This document shows positions 42,298 through 51,734 of a stretch of DNA of 64,000 nt, in pieces. A model generated the notes under the pieces. It had not been told where the DNA came from. It did not search any database and saw nothing but the letters and a program-made list of their open reading frames with translations. Where the stretch lies: NCBI GenBank assembly GCA_023453795.1, contig JAEXSP010000027.1, positions 6,018 through 70,017 on the forward strand, in the 5' to 3' direction. Each line of letters begins with the position of its first letter. Position 1 is the stretch's first letter. The position numbers and the translations under genes are program-made. This DNA is from Bacillota bacterium (GTDB lineage Bacteria; Bacillota; Clostridia; Acetivibrionales; JAEXSP01).

Positions 42298-45200
42298 ATG
42301 CACAGTGTACTGAAAGAAAGGAAAAGAAGGTTTATAAAGGGCCGGTTATCTATATTTTTGGCTGTGATCCTCATTGCCGGACAGCTTTTCGCATCAAGTG
42401 CGGCATTTGCAGAAGCACCGCCTTCGACTTTTACGCCGGCTCCGGGCTGGGAGAATTATAATTATTTCAACTATGCAGAAGCCCTGCAAAAATCGCTGTA
42501 TTTCTACGATGCTGAAAAATGCGGTGAGGCTGCCGGTTACGACAAAGGCGGAAGGCTTGAGTGGAGAGGCTCCTGCCATGAAGGTGATGCCAAAATTCCT
42601 TTTGCCAATACAAGCCTTTCAAGTGCTTTTATAGAAAAGTATAGAAAAATTCTTGATCCAGATGGAGACGGGACGGTAGATGTACACGGCGGATTCCATG
42701 ATGCAGGCGACCATGTTCGGTTCGGCCTGCCTCAAAGCTATGCGGCCGGTACCCTTGGATGGGGCTTTTATGAGTTCAGAGACTCCTTCAAGGCAATAGG
42801 TGAAGAGGAGCATATGATTGAGATTTTAAGGTACTTTACCGATACATTTTTACGCTGCTCTTTCCTGGATGAGAATGGGAACATGATTGCATTTTGCTAC
42901 ATGGTAGGAGAGGGAGACGTAGACCACTGTTACTGGGGGCCACCGGAGCTATATCCGGAGGAATATGCCAAGTCCAGACCGGCTGATTTTGCAACTGCTG
43001 ATTCTCCGGGAAGTGATGTTTGCGGCAGTACTGCGGCAGCACTTTGCACCTCATATTTGATTTTTAAGGATTCAGACCCGGCATATGCAAAGAAATGCCT
43101 GACAGTTGCAAAGGCAATGTATGAATTTGCCAAAAAATACAGGGGAAAAGCAAAGGGTGACGGTTACTATACTTCGGACTATGATGAAGATGAACTGTCC
43201 TGGGCTGCAGCATGGCTCTGTGAATGTACCGGAAATATGGACTATATAAAGGATATAAATTCGGTTGATGAGGCCGGAAATTATACCGGATATATGAAGA
43301 GGATAATACCGGAAACACTTAAGCAAAATATTTGGTATAATTCCTGGACACATTGTTGGGATGCAGTATGGTCGGGAGTGTTTTTAAAGCTGAATCAGTT
43401 ACTGCCCGACAACAAGCTGTATGACTTTATTGCAAGCTGGAATGTTGAATATCTTTCGGGCGGCATGGCAAAGCATAAAGACCCGAATGATGTGAATTAT
43501 ACCAAACCGTCCCCTGCGGGATATACAATGATTAACGGCTGGGGCTCTGCCCGCTACAATACAGCTGCTCAGTTATGCGCACTTGTATACATGAAACACC
43601 ACCCCGAAAGGACGGACTACGGTGAATGGGCAAAGAGCCAGATGCAGTATCTTATGGGCAGAAACCCTATGGGATATTCGTATATAGTCGGCTACGGTTA
43701 TGAACAAGGCTTGCCTTTTGCACACCATCCGCACCACAGGGCAGCCCACGGATCAAAAACAAATAGTATGAATAATCCGACCGAACACAGGCATATTTTA
43801 TGGGGAGCGCTGGTGGGCGGACCTGATAATAGTGATTATCATATGGATTCAACAACCGAGTACGCTTACAATGAAGTTGCCGTCGACTATAACGCTGCTT
43901 TTGTTGGGGCCTGCGCAGGATTATTTAAATACTACGGTGAGGGGCAAAAGCCTATTGCAAATTTCCCTCCTAAAGAACCAAGAACTGACGACTATTACTG
44001 TGAATCACGTATAGAGCGGGAAACTAAGGACAGTACACAGATCGTTTTAAAATTGCATAATGAATCAACCCAGCCGCCGCATTATGAAACAGGAATGACT
44101 GTAAAATATTTCTTCAACATAAGCGAGCTTTTGGAAAACAACCAAACTATAGACGATGTCATATTTGCCATTGAGTATGACGGTATGGTTTCCAAACAGC
44201 AGGCACCCGTTAAATACAGTGGGCCTTACAAATGGGATGAGGGCGGAACATACTATTATATATTTGACTGGAGCGGGAGTAAAGTATACGGAGACAGGGA
44301 ACTGCAAATTTCGTTCAGAGCGAAACAGGATTCGAATTACACCACTCACTGGGATTCATCCAATGACTATAGCAGAAAGAATGTTATAAGCACTTATGCA
44401 GTAAATAAAAATGTGCCTGTTTATCTGGATGGGGTCTTGAAATACGGAGAAGAAGCTCCCAAGCTGGACAAGCCGATTCCCCCTGACCCGAATACATCTC
44501 CGGCAGCAATTTCGGTATCATACCAGTGCGCAAAAGCTGACTCGACTAAAAATGCAATAAGGCCTACAATAAATATAAAAAATATAGGAGATGTTGCTGT
44601 AGATTTATCAGATATAAAGATCCGCTATTGGTTTACAAGTGACGGCAGTCAGGAGAATACATTCTCATGTGATTATGCGGCTTGCGGAAAAGAAAAAGTA
44701 ACAGGAAATTTCTATACTATACAGAATCCTGTAACCGGTGCGGATACCTATTGCGAAATAGGCTTTGCCAGTGATGCCGGCAAACTTGGTCCGGGCGGAA
44801 GCACAGGAACTATGCCTTTTAGAATCGAAACTGCTACAACGTATGACGAGACAAATGACTATTCCTGTGATTCTACTATGACAAGCCTTGGAGACAATAA
44901 AAAAATCACAGCTTATGTAAAGGGTGAGCTCAAATATGGGATTGAACCTGTCGTAATCACATCCGTTCTTGGCGACTTAGACAACAGCGGAGGTGTTGAT
45001 GCACTAGACTATGCGATGATGAAACAGTACTTGCTTAAGATTATTAACTTGGATTCAGGGGCATATGCCAGAGCAGATGTAAATAAAGATAATTCGGTAA
45101 ATGCGCTTGACCTTGCGTTAATTAAAATGTACCTTCTTGGTTCAATAAAATCTTTTGAGGCAAAACCGTCTACGGTTGAAGTAAAACCATCAGCAGAAGT

Positions 45201-45528
45201 TAAAGACGGGCTGCTTGTAATGAAGCTATCCATTACAAATAATACCGACAAAAGCGTTGTTATCAATCATTCTTCAGATCAGAAGTATGATTTCAAACTG
45301 TTTGCCAATGGAATGGAGTACTATAGATGGTCTGAAGGCAAATCCTTCACACAGGCCTTGACAGAGACTGTCATTAAGCCGGGTGGCGTAGTGGAATTTA
45401 GTGAGGTTGTAGGAAATAACATATATGACCCGGGTTTATCAATGGATGTCTTGATGAAAGCTTATATTGTAGGGACATCTGCTGATTTTAACATCCAGAC
45501 CGGCGGATATGAAGCTGCCATTCATTAA
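42298..45528 (+). CDS. Cellulosomal GH9 cellulase with CBM3c, second CBM3, internal dockerin and BsuPI domain
   Basis: 1076 residues. Signal peptide to about 40 (ASSAAFAEA). GH9 domain about 51-551 with GGFHDAGDHVRFGLP, HPHHRAAHG and the acid Glu in YNEVAVDYNAAFVG. A CBM3c lies at 554-717 and a second CBM3-type module at 736-882. The type I dockerin (about 890-951: GDLDNSGGVDALDYAMMK, ADVNKDNSVNALDLALIK) is not terminal. A BsuPI-like domain follows at 956-1076, with conserved-looking SDQKYDFKLFANG and YRWSEGKSFTQ. BsuPI domains occur in proteinase inhibitors and as adhesion-like modules, so it may protect the enzyme or bind another partner. SD GGGAGG precedes the ATG. Confidence 0.93.
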   Translation: MHSVLKERKRRFIKGRLSIFLAVILIAGQLFASSAAFAEAPPSTFTPAPGWENYNYFNYAEALQKSLYFYDAEKCGEAAGYDKGGRLEWRGSCHEGDAKIPFANTSLSSAFIEKYRKILDPDGDGTVDVHGGFHDAGDHVRFGLPQSYAAGTLGWGFYEFRDSFKAIGEEEHMIEILRYFTDTFLRCSFLDENGNMIAFCYMVGEGDVDHCYWGPPELYPEEYAKSRPADFATADSPGSDVCGSTAAALCTSYLIFKDSDPAYAKKCLTVAKAMYEFAKKYRGKAKGDGYYTSDYDEDELSWAAAWLCECTGNMDYIKDINSVDEAGNYTGYMKRIIPETLKQNIWYNSWTHCWDAVWSGVFLKLNQLLPDNKLYDFIASWNVEYLSGGMAKHKDPNDVNYTKPSPAGYTMINGWGSARYNTAAQLCALVYMKHHPERTDYGEWAKSQMQYLMGRNPMGYSYIVGYGYEQGLPFAHHPHHRAAHGSKTNSMNNPTEHRHILWGALVGGPDNSDYHMDSTTEYAYNEVAVDYNAAFVGACAGLFKYYGEGQKPIANFPPKEPRTDDYYCESRIERETKDSTQIVLKLHNESTQPPHYETGMTVKYFFNISELLENNQTIDDVIFAIEYDGMVSKQQAPVKYSGPYKWDEGGTYYYIFDWSGSKVYGDRELQISFRAKQDSNYTTHWDSSNDYSRKNVISTYAVNKNVPVYLDGVLKYGEEAPKLDKPIPPDPNTSPAAISVSYQCAKADSTKNAIRPTINIKNIGDVAVDLSDIKIRYWFTSDGSQENTFSCDYAACGKEKVTGNFYTIQNPVTGADTYCEIGFASDAGKLGPGGSTGTMPFRIETATTYDETNDYSCDSTMTSLGDNKKITAYVKGELKYGIEPVVITSVLGDLDNSGGVDALDYAMMKQYLLKIINLDSGAYARADVNKDNSVNALDLALIKMYLLGSIKSFEAKPSTVEVKPSAEVKDGLLVMKLSITNNTDKSVVINHSSDQKYDFKLFANGMEYYRWSEGKSFTQALTETVIKPGGVVEFSEVVGNNIYDPGLSMDVLMKAYIVGTSADFNIQTGGYEAAIH

Positions 45529-45598
45529 AACAAAGAATGTTAAATGGGCAAGCTTCAGATTGAATTAAGACTTGCACCATATGAGGTAAAGTTGATTT

Positions 45599-45632
45599 AA
45601 GCCTTCTTTCTAATGAGAGAAGGCTTTGTTTA
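45599..45632 (+). terminator. Rho-independent terminator after the cellulase genes
   Basis: AAGCCTTCT (45599-45607) pairs perfectly with AGAAGGCTT (45618-45626), followed by TGTTTAT. Confidence 0.75.
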
Positions 45633-45805
45633 TGTAAAATATTGCGGCTGGAATATACAATAAACGGGAGACAAAAGAAAATCAGATGCGGCATTCAGCC
45701 AAAGATTTTGTTACATTTAAAAATAATAGGGTATTTATAGATTGCATGGAAATAGAGTAATTTGTAAATTAATATATAATAACAAAATGAAAGGAAAGAG
45801 CAAAA

Positions 45806-46336
45806 ATGATTGGTGAAAAACTTGAAAGACTATTAAATGAACAGATTCAAAAGGAGTTTTATTCCGCATACCTGTACCTTTCTTTCGAAGCATATTTTAC
45901 TTCCAGAAATCTTAATGGGTTTGCTCATTGGTTCAGAGTGCAGGCAATGGAGGAAAGAGATCATGCTATTATTTTTCTTAACTATTTGAATCGTATTGGA
46001 GGCCGCGTAAAGCTTCTGCCGATAGATGCACCTGAGTGGGATTTTAAATCCATAGAAGAGGTGCTTTCAAAAACGCTTGAACATGAGCGCCTTGTAACGA
46101 AATCCATTTATAATATTGCGGATCAGGCTATTGAAGAACGCGATCACAAAACAAGTTCCTTCCTTAACTGGTTTATTGACGAACAGACTGAAGAAGAGTC
46201 CAATGCCGAGCAAAACCTGGAAAAAGTAAAGCTGGTTGGAGAAAGCGACGGAAAGGGAATTCTTATGCTGGATACAGAATTGGCAGCCCGGATTTATGTT
46301 GTTCCTTCACCTCTTGCAGCAAATAATCAGCCATAA
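45806..46336 (+). CDS. Ferritin (non-heme iron storage)
   Basis: 176 residues, the size of bacterial FtnA. The ferroxidase ligands are visible: Glu in LNEQIQKEFYSAYLYLS, the EERDHA motif (ExxH) and Glu in DEQTEEESNAEQ. The four-helix bundle pattern is complete. A TATAAT-like box lies near 45774 and SD AAAGGAAAG precedes the ATG. The next gene, an FAD oxidoreductase, begins 42 bases later; it could supply electrons for iron release or oxygen detoxification. Confidence 0.95.
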   Translation: MIGEKLERLLNEQIQKEFYSAYLYLSFEAYFTSRNLNGFAHWFRVQAMEERDHAIIFLNYLNRIGGRVKLLPIDAPEWDFKSIEEVLSKTLEHERLVTKSIYNIADQAIEERDHKTSSFLNWFIDEQTEEESNAEQNLEKVKLVGESDGKGILMLDTELAARIYVVPSPLAANNQP

Positions 46337-46377
46337 TTATGCAGGAAATCTAATGGCAAAGGAAAAAGGTAAATAGC

Positions 46378-47586
46378 ATGAGTGAAACAAGGTATGATGA
46401 CAGCATTGTTATAATCGGAAACGGGATAGCCGGAGTCAGTGCGGCTGAGGCAGCCAGAAAGAATAATAAAGAAGTCAGGATAACTATAATTTCCGATGAG
46501 AATTACCCTGCTTATTACCGCTTAAGGTTGTGTGAACTGATAACCAATGAGCAGGAATACAGCAATGAGCTTATTTTACACGATGACCAATGGTACAGCG
46601 ATAGGAATATTGAGGTTATACTTGGAAAAAGGGTAATAAAAATATATCCTGATGAAAAATCCATTCAGCTCAATACCGGTGAGAATATAAAATACTGCAA
46701 ACTTATTATTGCCAGCGGTTCTTCAAGCAGAATACCTGAGGTGCCCGGCAATGATAAGTCTGGGGTTTACGGCTTCAGAACGCTGGACGATATTAAAAAA
46801 ATCAAAGAAAAATTAAAAAATGCATCTGAGGTAGTTATTCTGGGAGGCGGATTGTTAGGGCTTGAGGCAGCTTACAATTTAAATAGAAAAGGACTTAACG
46901 TATCGATAGTTGAGTTAAGTCAATTTTTACTGCCCAAACAGCTTGATAGGAAAGCTTCATTACTGTTTGAAAAAAAGGTAAGAAGTCTGGGAATCAACTT
47001 GTATTGCGGTTTGTCGGCAAGAGCTATAGAGGGCGGAGCTTCGGTTGAAAAGGTTATACTTGACAATGGATATAGTATAAAAACAGATTTTGTACTATAC
47101 TCTGCAGGTGTAATGTCAAATACAGGTTTTGCCGGGTATTCGGGAATAGATGTCGGCAGGGGAATTGTTGTTGATCAAAGGATGATGACGCAAAATCCTG
47201 ACATTTATGCCTGCGGTGATGTTGCAGAATTTCAACGATGTATGCCGGGCCAGTGGAGTGTAGCAATGAATCAGGGCAGGGTTGCGGGAATCAACGCTTC
47301 CGGCGGAGAGGCCGAATACAGTTGCAGTATTATGCCTTACTTTTTAAACACAATGGGAATTAAAATATACTCTATCGAAGATGTTGGGAAAAACGGGGGC
47401 GTTTATGATACCCTGGAGTATTCGGATGAGGGCAATTATATTTATCAAAAACTGTTTTTCCTTAATGAGTGCTGTGTCGGCGGAATCCTGATGGGGGATA
47501 TTGAGAGCTTCAATAGAATAAATACTGCTATAAAGAAAAGGTTAAGTAAAAAGGAAGTAATTGAACAAAAGCTTATAAAACAATAA
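46378..47586 (+). CDS. FAD-dependent NAD(P)H oxidoreductase (rubredoxin reductase/NorW-like)
   Basis: 402 residues. The FAD motif is VIIGNGIAGVSAAEAAR near the start, the NAD motif is VVILGGGLLGLEAAYNLNR in the middle, and the second FAD motif is PDIYACGDVAEF. The architecture matches rubredoxin reductase and nitric-oxide reductase flavoprotein reductases. There is no C-terminal BFD-like Fe-S or rubredoxin domain in the protein. It follows ferritin and might deliver electrons to rubredoxin, rubrerythrin-type proteins or stored iron in the oxidative stress response of an anaerobe. Confidence 0.9.
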   Translation: MSETRYDDSIVIIGNGIAGVSAAEAARKNNKEVRITIISDENYPAYYRLRLCELITNEQEYSNELILHDDQWYSDRNIEVILGKRVIKIYPDEKSIQLNTGENIKYCKLIIASGSSSRIPEVPGNDKSGVYGFRTLDDIKKIKEKLKNASEVVILGGGLLGLEAAYNLNRKGLNVSIVELSQFLLPKQLDRKASLLFEKKVRSLGINLYCGLSARAIEGGASVEKVILDNGYSIKTDFVLYSAGVMSNTGFAGYSGIDVGRGIVVDQRMMTQNPDIYACGDVAEFQRCMPGQWSVAMNQGRVAGINASGGEAEYSCSIMPYFLNTMGIKIYSIEDVGKNGGVYDTLEYSDEGNYIYQKLFFLNECCVGGILMGDIESFNRINTAIKKRLSKKEVIEQKLIKQ

Positions 47587-47588
47587 TC

Positions 47589-47765
47589 TTGAAAACAAAT
47601 TTTCCCATTAGGGATATTTTCCATGAGATTATTGAAGTAATAAAAGGTAGGCAGCAGGATGCTCTGAACGAGTTTGGTGAAGGAATATGCAATGCGTTGG
47701 TTGAGAAGATGAAAGTTATCTCGCCGACGCATTTTGTTTTAGTACTGAAGAGTGGGGCGAAGTGA
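47589..47765 (+). pseudogene. C-terminal remnant, probably of a serine recombinase
   Basis: A 58-codon frame beginning at TTG 47589 reads IRDIFHEIIEVIKGRQQDAL and ends MKVISPTHFVLVLKSGAK. The ending resembles the C-terminus of large serine recombinases, where similar text precedes a DGTEI-like strand. There is no SD or N-terminus. It is likely a leftover of a mobile element. The recombinase assignment is tentative. Confidence 0.35.
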
Positions 47766-47799
47766 ATAATGGTTTGTTTGAATAGAGGTATAATTAATC

Positions 47800-47849
47800 T
47801 TGACAACTATATCACTCTGATATAACATATACCATATCAGAGTGATATA
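47800..47849 (+). promoter_or_regulatory. Promoter with two tandem dyads, candidate PadR operator
   Basis: TTGACA (47800-47805) and TATAAC (47821-47826) form a promoter with a short 15-base spacer. Two dyads overlap it: TATATCACTCTGATATA (47808-47824) and ATATCAGAGTGATAT (47834-47848). Each has arms around a three-base centre. Together they form a 16-bp perfect inverted repeat with a 10-base gap. The operon encodes a PadR regulator, so autorepression is the likely use. Confidence 0.75.
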
Positions 47850-47861
47850 AGGAGTGAAGTG

Positions 47862-49052
47862 ATGAACATTTTATTTATAAATGCAAATTTGCATGGGCAT
47901 ATTAACCCTACGCTTGGATTGGTTAAAAAACTTAAAGAGAGAGGAAACAAGGTCAGCTATTTTTGTTCAGAACCATTTTCGGAACAGGTAACAAAGATGG
48001 GGGCGAAATGGATTGGGTTTAGTAACAAGTTGGATCTGTTTTTGAAAGAATACCGACCGACAGACAGGCATCCTTTTTTCATGTTGATGGAATATATTCT
48101 TTTGTATGATGAAGTGGTGCTGCCGGAGATATTGGATATTGCGAAAGAAGATCTGTATGATATGATTATTTGCGATTCTATTTTCGGAGGAGCCTGTTTT
48201 TTAAAACAGATTACTAAAATTCCAGTTGTGTGTTCCCACTCTTCTTTTGCTATGAGCCGGGCACCGGTACCAAAGCAGATGCTTGTGGCAGGATTTCATC
48301 CTCAATTGGATCATTGCTATCAGATATTAAAACGAATTTGTGAAAGCTATAAAATTGAGGAGCCTTCATTAGAACAGGTTTTTACAAGCAAAGGAGATTT
48401 GAATATCGTATACACCACTCGTAATTTCAACGGAGATGATGGGGTACACGAGCCGGACTATTTATTTGCCGGTCCGTCCATTAACCGCCTGCAGGAAGCA
48501 TATGATTTGGATTTTTCCATGATAGGAGACAGAAAGCTTGTATACATATCGCTTGGAAGTCTGAATACAGATTATGTAGATTTTTATAAGACATGTATTT
48601 CGGCATTTCGTAACACGGATTATTACGTATGCATGTCCATTGGAAAGAAGTGTGAAGTCTCACAATTAGGTGAGATTCCACTAAATTTCCTGGTAAAGAG
48701 TTTTTTTCCGCAGCTGGAGATTTTAAAGCGGGCTGATGTATTTATTACTCATGCAGGTTTTAACAGCGTCAACGAAGCTTTATATTTTGGAGTTCCGATG
48801 CTTGCATTACCTCAGGTCAATGACCAGCATGCTGTCGCCAAGCGTCTTGTTTCTATGCAACTGGGAATGACAGAAAGCATAAGGGAATTGTCTCCGGAAA
48901 TATTGAGATCTAAAACGGAAGTACTTATAATGGATAGAAGAATCAAGGAAAATTGTATGCAAATTTCTCAGGAAATGAGGAATTCTGATAGGCTTGAGCA
49001 GACAGTATGGAAGCTTGAAAAAAATGTTGATGCTTGGAAAGAGAGGAGATAG
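47862..49052 (+). CDS. MGT-family UDP-glycosyltransferase
   Basis: 396 residues from ATG 47862, with AAGGAGTG as SD. GT-B fold of GT1: the N-terminal region begins MNILFINANLHGHINPTLGL and the C-terminal UDP-sugar motif is FITHAGFNSVNEALYFGVPM with PQVNDQ after it. Members add glucose or other sugars to macrolides, other antibiotics, flavonoids or lipids. It is the first gene of a two-gene unit with a PadR regulator, behind tandem operator dyads. That arrangement suggests inducible inactivation of a toxic aglycone. The acceptor is unknown. Confidence 0.9.
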   Translation: MNILFINANLHGHINPTLGLVKKLKERGNKVSYFCSEPFSEQVTKMGAKWIGFSNKLDLFLKEYRPTDRHPFFMLMEYILLYDEVVLPEILDIAKEDLYDMIICDSIFGGACFLKQITKIPVVCSHSSFAMSRAPVPKQMLVAGFHPQLDHCYQILKRICESYKIEEPSLEQVFTSKGDLNIVYTTRNFNGDDGVHEPDYLFAGPSINRLQEAYDLDFSMIGDRKLVYISLGSLNTDYVDFYKTCISAFRNTDYYVCMSIGKKCEVSQLGEIPLNFLVKSFFPQLEILKRADVFITHAGFNSVNEALYFGVPMLALPQVNDQHAVAKRLVSMQLGMTESIRELSPEILRSKTEVLIMDRRIKENCMQISQEMRNSDRLEQTVWKLEKNVDAWKERR

Positions 49053-49054
49053 GA

Positions 49055-49600
49055 ATGGGGTTAAAGAATAAATCCATGTATGCTATTTTGGGGGTTTTGA
49101 ATATATCACCAAGTACCGGCTATGACATAAAAAAGTACAGTGACAAGGTACTCTCTGGATTTTGGAATGAAAATTTCGGACATATCTATCCAACATTGAA
49201 AAGGATGCTGAAGGATGGGATGATTGAAATTGTTTTCAGAGAAAAAAATGAAAAGAAAGTCCGGTATAGAATAACCGAAAAGGGAAAGCAGGAGCTTGAG
49301 ACATGGCTTTTAGAAGAGACAATGCAACAGCCGATACGTTCTGAGTTCATGTTAAAATTATTGTTTTCAAGCAGCCAGCCGAGGGAAAATGTAATCCGGA
49401 TGCTGGAGAATTATAAAGAACTCCATGAAAAGAATTTAGAGAAGTATCTTGGAATGCAAAAGGATTTGGAACAGGGCATCCAGGAAATATCGAAGGAGCG
49501 AGTCCGTTTTATCAAAGCGGTTATTAGAAAGGGCATAATATCCAGTGAGGCTGTTATCCATTGGTGTGATGAAACAATAGATGAATTGCAACATACTTAA
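49055..49600 (+). CDS. PadR-family transcriptional regulator
   Basis: 181 residues from ATG 49055, with GAGGAGATAGGA as SD. The PadR winged helix is clear: YAILGVLNISPSTGYDIKKY and GHIYPTLKRMLKDGMI. A C-terminal coiled helix mediates dimerisation (PadR C-terminal domain, about 95-180), as in group I PadR. The start lies two bases after the glycosyltransferase stop. It most likely represses its own operon through the dyads at 47808-47849 and is released by the compound the transferase modifies. Confidence 0.93.
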   Translation: MGLKNKSMYAILGVLNISPSTGYDIKKYSDKVLSGFWNENFGHIYPTLKRMLKDGMIEIVFREKNEKKVRYRITEKGKQELETWLLEETMQQPIRSEFMLKLLFSSSQPRENVIRMLENYKELHEKNLEKYLGMQKDLEQGIQEISKERVRFIKAVIRKGIISSEAVIHWCDETIDELQHT

Positions 49601-49602
49601 AC

Positions 49603-49866
49603 AAAAGACTATTTTACTACGAATTAAATGGTGCATTTGATCATTTGGGTGAACGCCTGCAATCAATTGGTTTAACATTTGAATCAGTTGTAAAGATGGA
49701 TTGTTTGTTTAGAGATGTCTGGAATATACCAATAATGGAGAAGGTAATCAAAGAAAGATTTAAAGGAAAGTATCCGGCTAGAAAATCTATACAAACAGAA
49801 TTTGCTCACAGAAGCGGACAAGAAGGATTATTGTTTCAGCTTGATGCTATAGCTTTTAAAGGATAA
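49603..49866 (+). pseudogene. N-terminally truncated RidA/YjgF-family remnant
   Basis: From about 49603 one frame reads YYELNGAFDHLGERLQSIGL and continues to a TAA at 49866. The end contains GKYPARKSIQTEF and LLFQLDAIAFKG, the PARS/EIEAIA-type end of the RidA family (imine deaminases). The first about 35 residues of the family are missing and there is no SD. It seems to have lost its 5' end at the junction with the PadR gene. Confidence 0.5.
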
Positions 49867-49899
49867 ATAGCTGTAAGTAGTATTATATATAGAACACAA

Positions 49900-49936
49900 A
49901 AAGCCCTTCGTCTACAATTAGTATCGGAAGGGCTTT
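49900..49936 (-). terminator. Terminator of the sigma/anti-sigma operon
   Basis: AAAGCCCTTC (49900-49909) pairs perfectly with GAAGGGCTTT (49927-49936). On the minus strand it is followed by a T-rich tract (TTTTTGTG), so it closes the minus-strand genes; it may also stop reading from the left. Confidence 0.75.
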
Positions 49937-49955
49937 ATTACAGAGGATATTTTTG

Positions 49956-51101
49956 CTATTTTACTTCTAACGCCCTTGCGGTAAATTTGCCGTTTGCATC
50001 CTTTGAATATTGAATGATTATCAATTTACCGTCGATCTTAGTCATACTTACTGTTTTTGTTCCTGTTTCGTCCTTTTTAAAAAGAGCATTCATATTTACA
50101 CTGCCTGTGAAGCCCTTATAATCATATTTTGCCATGCCATCTTTATCGCAGGTTACTTCTTTAACTGATTCAGGAATTACAACACCTTTTTCAGCAGCTA
50201 GTTTCGGATTTATATTCAGGTCCATATTCGGATCTGTATATTGTTCCCCGTCAGGTTTTGTACCTTCATCTTTTGGATTATCCTTAGGTGATTGCCATAA
50301 TTCTTTCAGGTATTTTTCCGCTTTATCATGGTCGGCTTTTTTTATATCAAGGGGCAGATCGAACAGAGCGTTAGCCCCCTCATAGTTTGTGTTAAGACTG
50401 ATTTCACCGGTTTTCTGATTATAATTAAAGGCCTTTGTATCGTAAAATGCACTGGTGCAAATACCTAGATAGAGTCCTCTGTCGGCAAACATTTCGATTC
50501 CGTCGCATTCGAGCAGCCTGTACATTACTCCGTCAACCACACATTCACTATATCCTCCGTTCATAGATGCTATATTGTATTGCCATGGTTTTTGGCCTTT
50601 TATCAGAGGAGATACGAAAAACGAGACCTTGCCGTATTCCTCATCCCGGGTTGAGGGCATTTTGCTGCCATCCTTCTTTGCTATAGATACTACGGCATAA
50701 GTCTTATCAGCGTTTATATCATGTGCAGAGTCCTTGAAGTCGCTTAAGTTCTTTCCTGAAACAATTCCGTGCAAGGTGAATAAATAATCGCCGGAAGTGG
50801 CTGATTTATTAATTTCTACTGCATTTTTATCATCAAATGCATGTGCAAGAGCTTTGTCTCCGAAATGTTCGGCAACCTCCTTCGGACTAAGATAATTCCA
50901 TGCCGCAAATGCAGTTAAAGACATTACCAAGGTAAGTGCTGCAGCAATAAGAACAGCTGCTTTTCTTTTTTTGAAAAATGGTTTCATATCATTCTTCTCC
51001 TTTAGTCGATTTATGAGCTTTCGGTTTAATTCATCACCGGGTTCAACAGATGAAGAAAGGGCTTGCTTCAACTGTTGATCAAATTGATCTGATTTATTCA
51101 T
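49956..51101 (-). CDS. Membrane-anchored anti-sigma factor-like protein
   Basis: 381 residues. A cytoplasmic N-terminus of about 45 residues (QLKQALSSSVEPGDELNRKL) precedes one membrane helix (AAVLIAAALTLVMSLTAFAA, about 48-67). A large extracytoplasmic domain follows, with Asp/Pro-rich linker near residues 285-310. It overlaps the sigma factor gene upstream by eight bases, the usual arrangement for an anti-sigma factor. I do not see the HxxxCxxC zinc motif of ZAS anti-sigma factors, so it would be of a different class. The signal it senses is unknown. Confidence 0.7.
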   Translation of the reverse strand: MNKSDQFDQQLKQALSSSVEPGDELNRKLINRLKEKNDMKPFFKKRKAAVLIAAALTLVMSLTAFAAWNYLSPKEVAEHFGDKALAHAFDDKNAVEINKSATSGDYLFTLHGIVSGKNLSDFKDSAHDINADKTYAVVSIAKKDGSKMPSTRDEEYGKVSFFVSPLIKGQKPWQYNIASMNGGYSECVVDGVMYRLLECDGIEMFADRGLYLGICTSAFYDTKAFNYNQKTGEISLNTNYEGANALFDLPLDIKKADHDKAEKYLKELWQSPKDNPKDEGTKPDGEQYTDPNMDLNINPKLAAEKGVVIPESVKEVTCDKDGMAKYDYKGFTGSVNMNALFKKDETGTKTVSMTKIDGKLIIIQYSKDANGKFTARALEVK

Positions 51102-51618
51102 ATTTACCAGCCTCCAGATCCAAGATTTCTTTCAATTTCTTCCTAGCCTTGTGAAGCCTGCTTTTTACAGTTCCCTCAGGGATATTCAATGAGGATGCAA
51201 TATCTTCATTGGACATTTCTGCTGTATAGTACATGTACAAGGGGATTTTCAATTTATTGCTCAGTTTTTCCGCCGCAGCCTGTATAGCAGTGCATAGCTC
51301 ATTAGTTATAACAATATCCTCAGGAGTTGGTACGCTATTGGTCACGACATTTTCATGTGCAATAAGCTCCTCGGTCGGTGCTATCCTTTGCCTTCTTGCA
51401 TATTTGCGGCGGTTGTTTTTCCAAAGCTTTATTGCGATGGAAATGAGGAAGCCCTTAGGGTTATTATCCTTGTTAATTTTATGATGAAGCTCCAATGCCT
51501 TGAGAAAAGTCTCCTGATACAGGTCATCTGCGTCATCCCGGTTTTTAGTAAGTTTGCAGCAAAATCCGTAAACAGCTTTGCCGTGCAGCTTCACAAGTTC
51601 GTTTATGTCTATGTACAA
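51094..51618 (-). CDS. ECF-type RNA polymerase sigma factor
   Basis: 174 residues if translation starts at TTG (51618), which follows AAAGGAG at the right spacing; a longer frame reaching 51657 would run through that SD. Region 2 contains RDDADDLYQETFLKAL and region 4 contains MSNEDIASSLNIPEGTVKSR. It is cotranscribed with an anti-sigma-like membrane protein. In cellulolytic clostridia, sigma/anti-sigma pairs can control polysaccharide genes, but this anti-sigma has no carbohydrate-binding module, so an envelope-stress role is equally possible. Confidence 0.92.
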   Translation of the reverse strand: MYIDINELVKLHGKAVYGFCCKLTKNRDDADDLYQETFLKALELHHKINKDNNPKGFLISIAIKLWKNNRRKYARRQRIAPTEELIAHENVVTNSVPTPEDIVITNELCTAIQAAAEKLSNKLKIPLYMYYTAEMSNEDIASSLNIPEGTVKSRLHKARKKLKEILDLEAGKYE

Positions 51619-51734
51619 GTAACTTCTCCTTTCAGTGAAAAAAGATATCTTTTTCAAGGCCCTTCACCTATATATTGTCATGGAATAAAAAAAGGTTCAC
51701 TTTTATTTATAATTATAACATCAGCAAAACCCTC

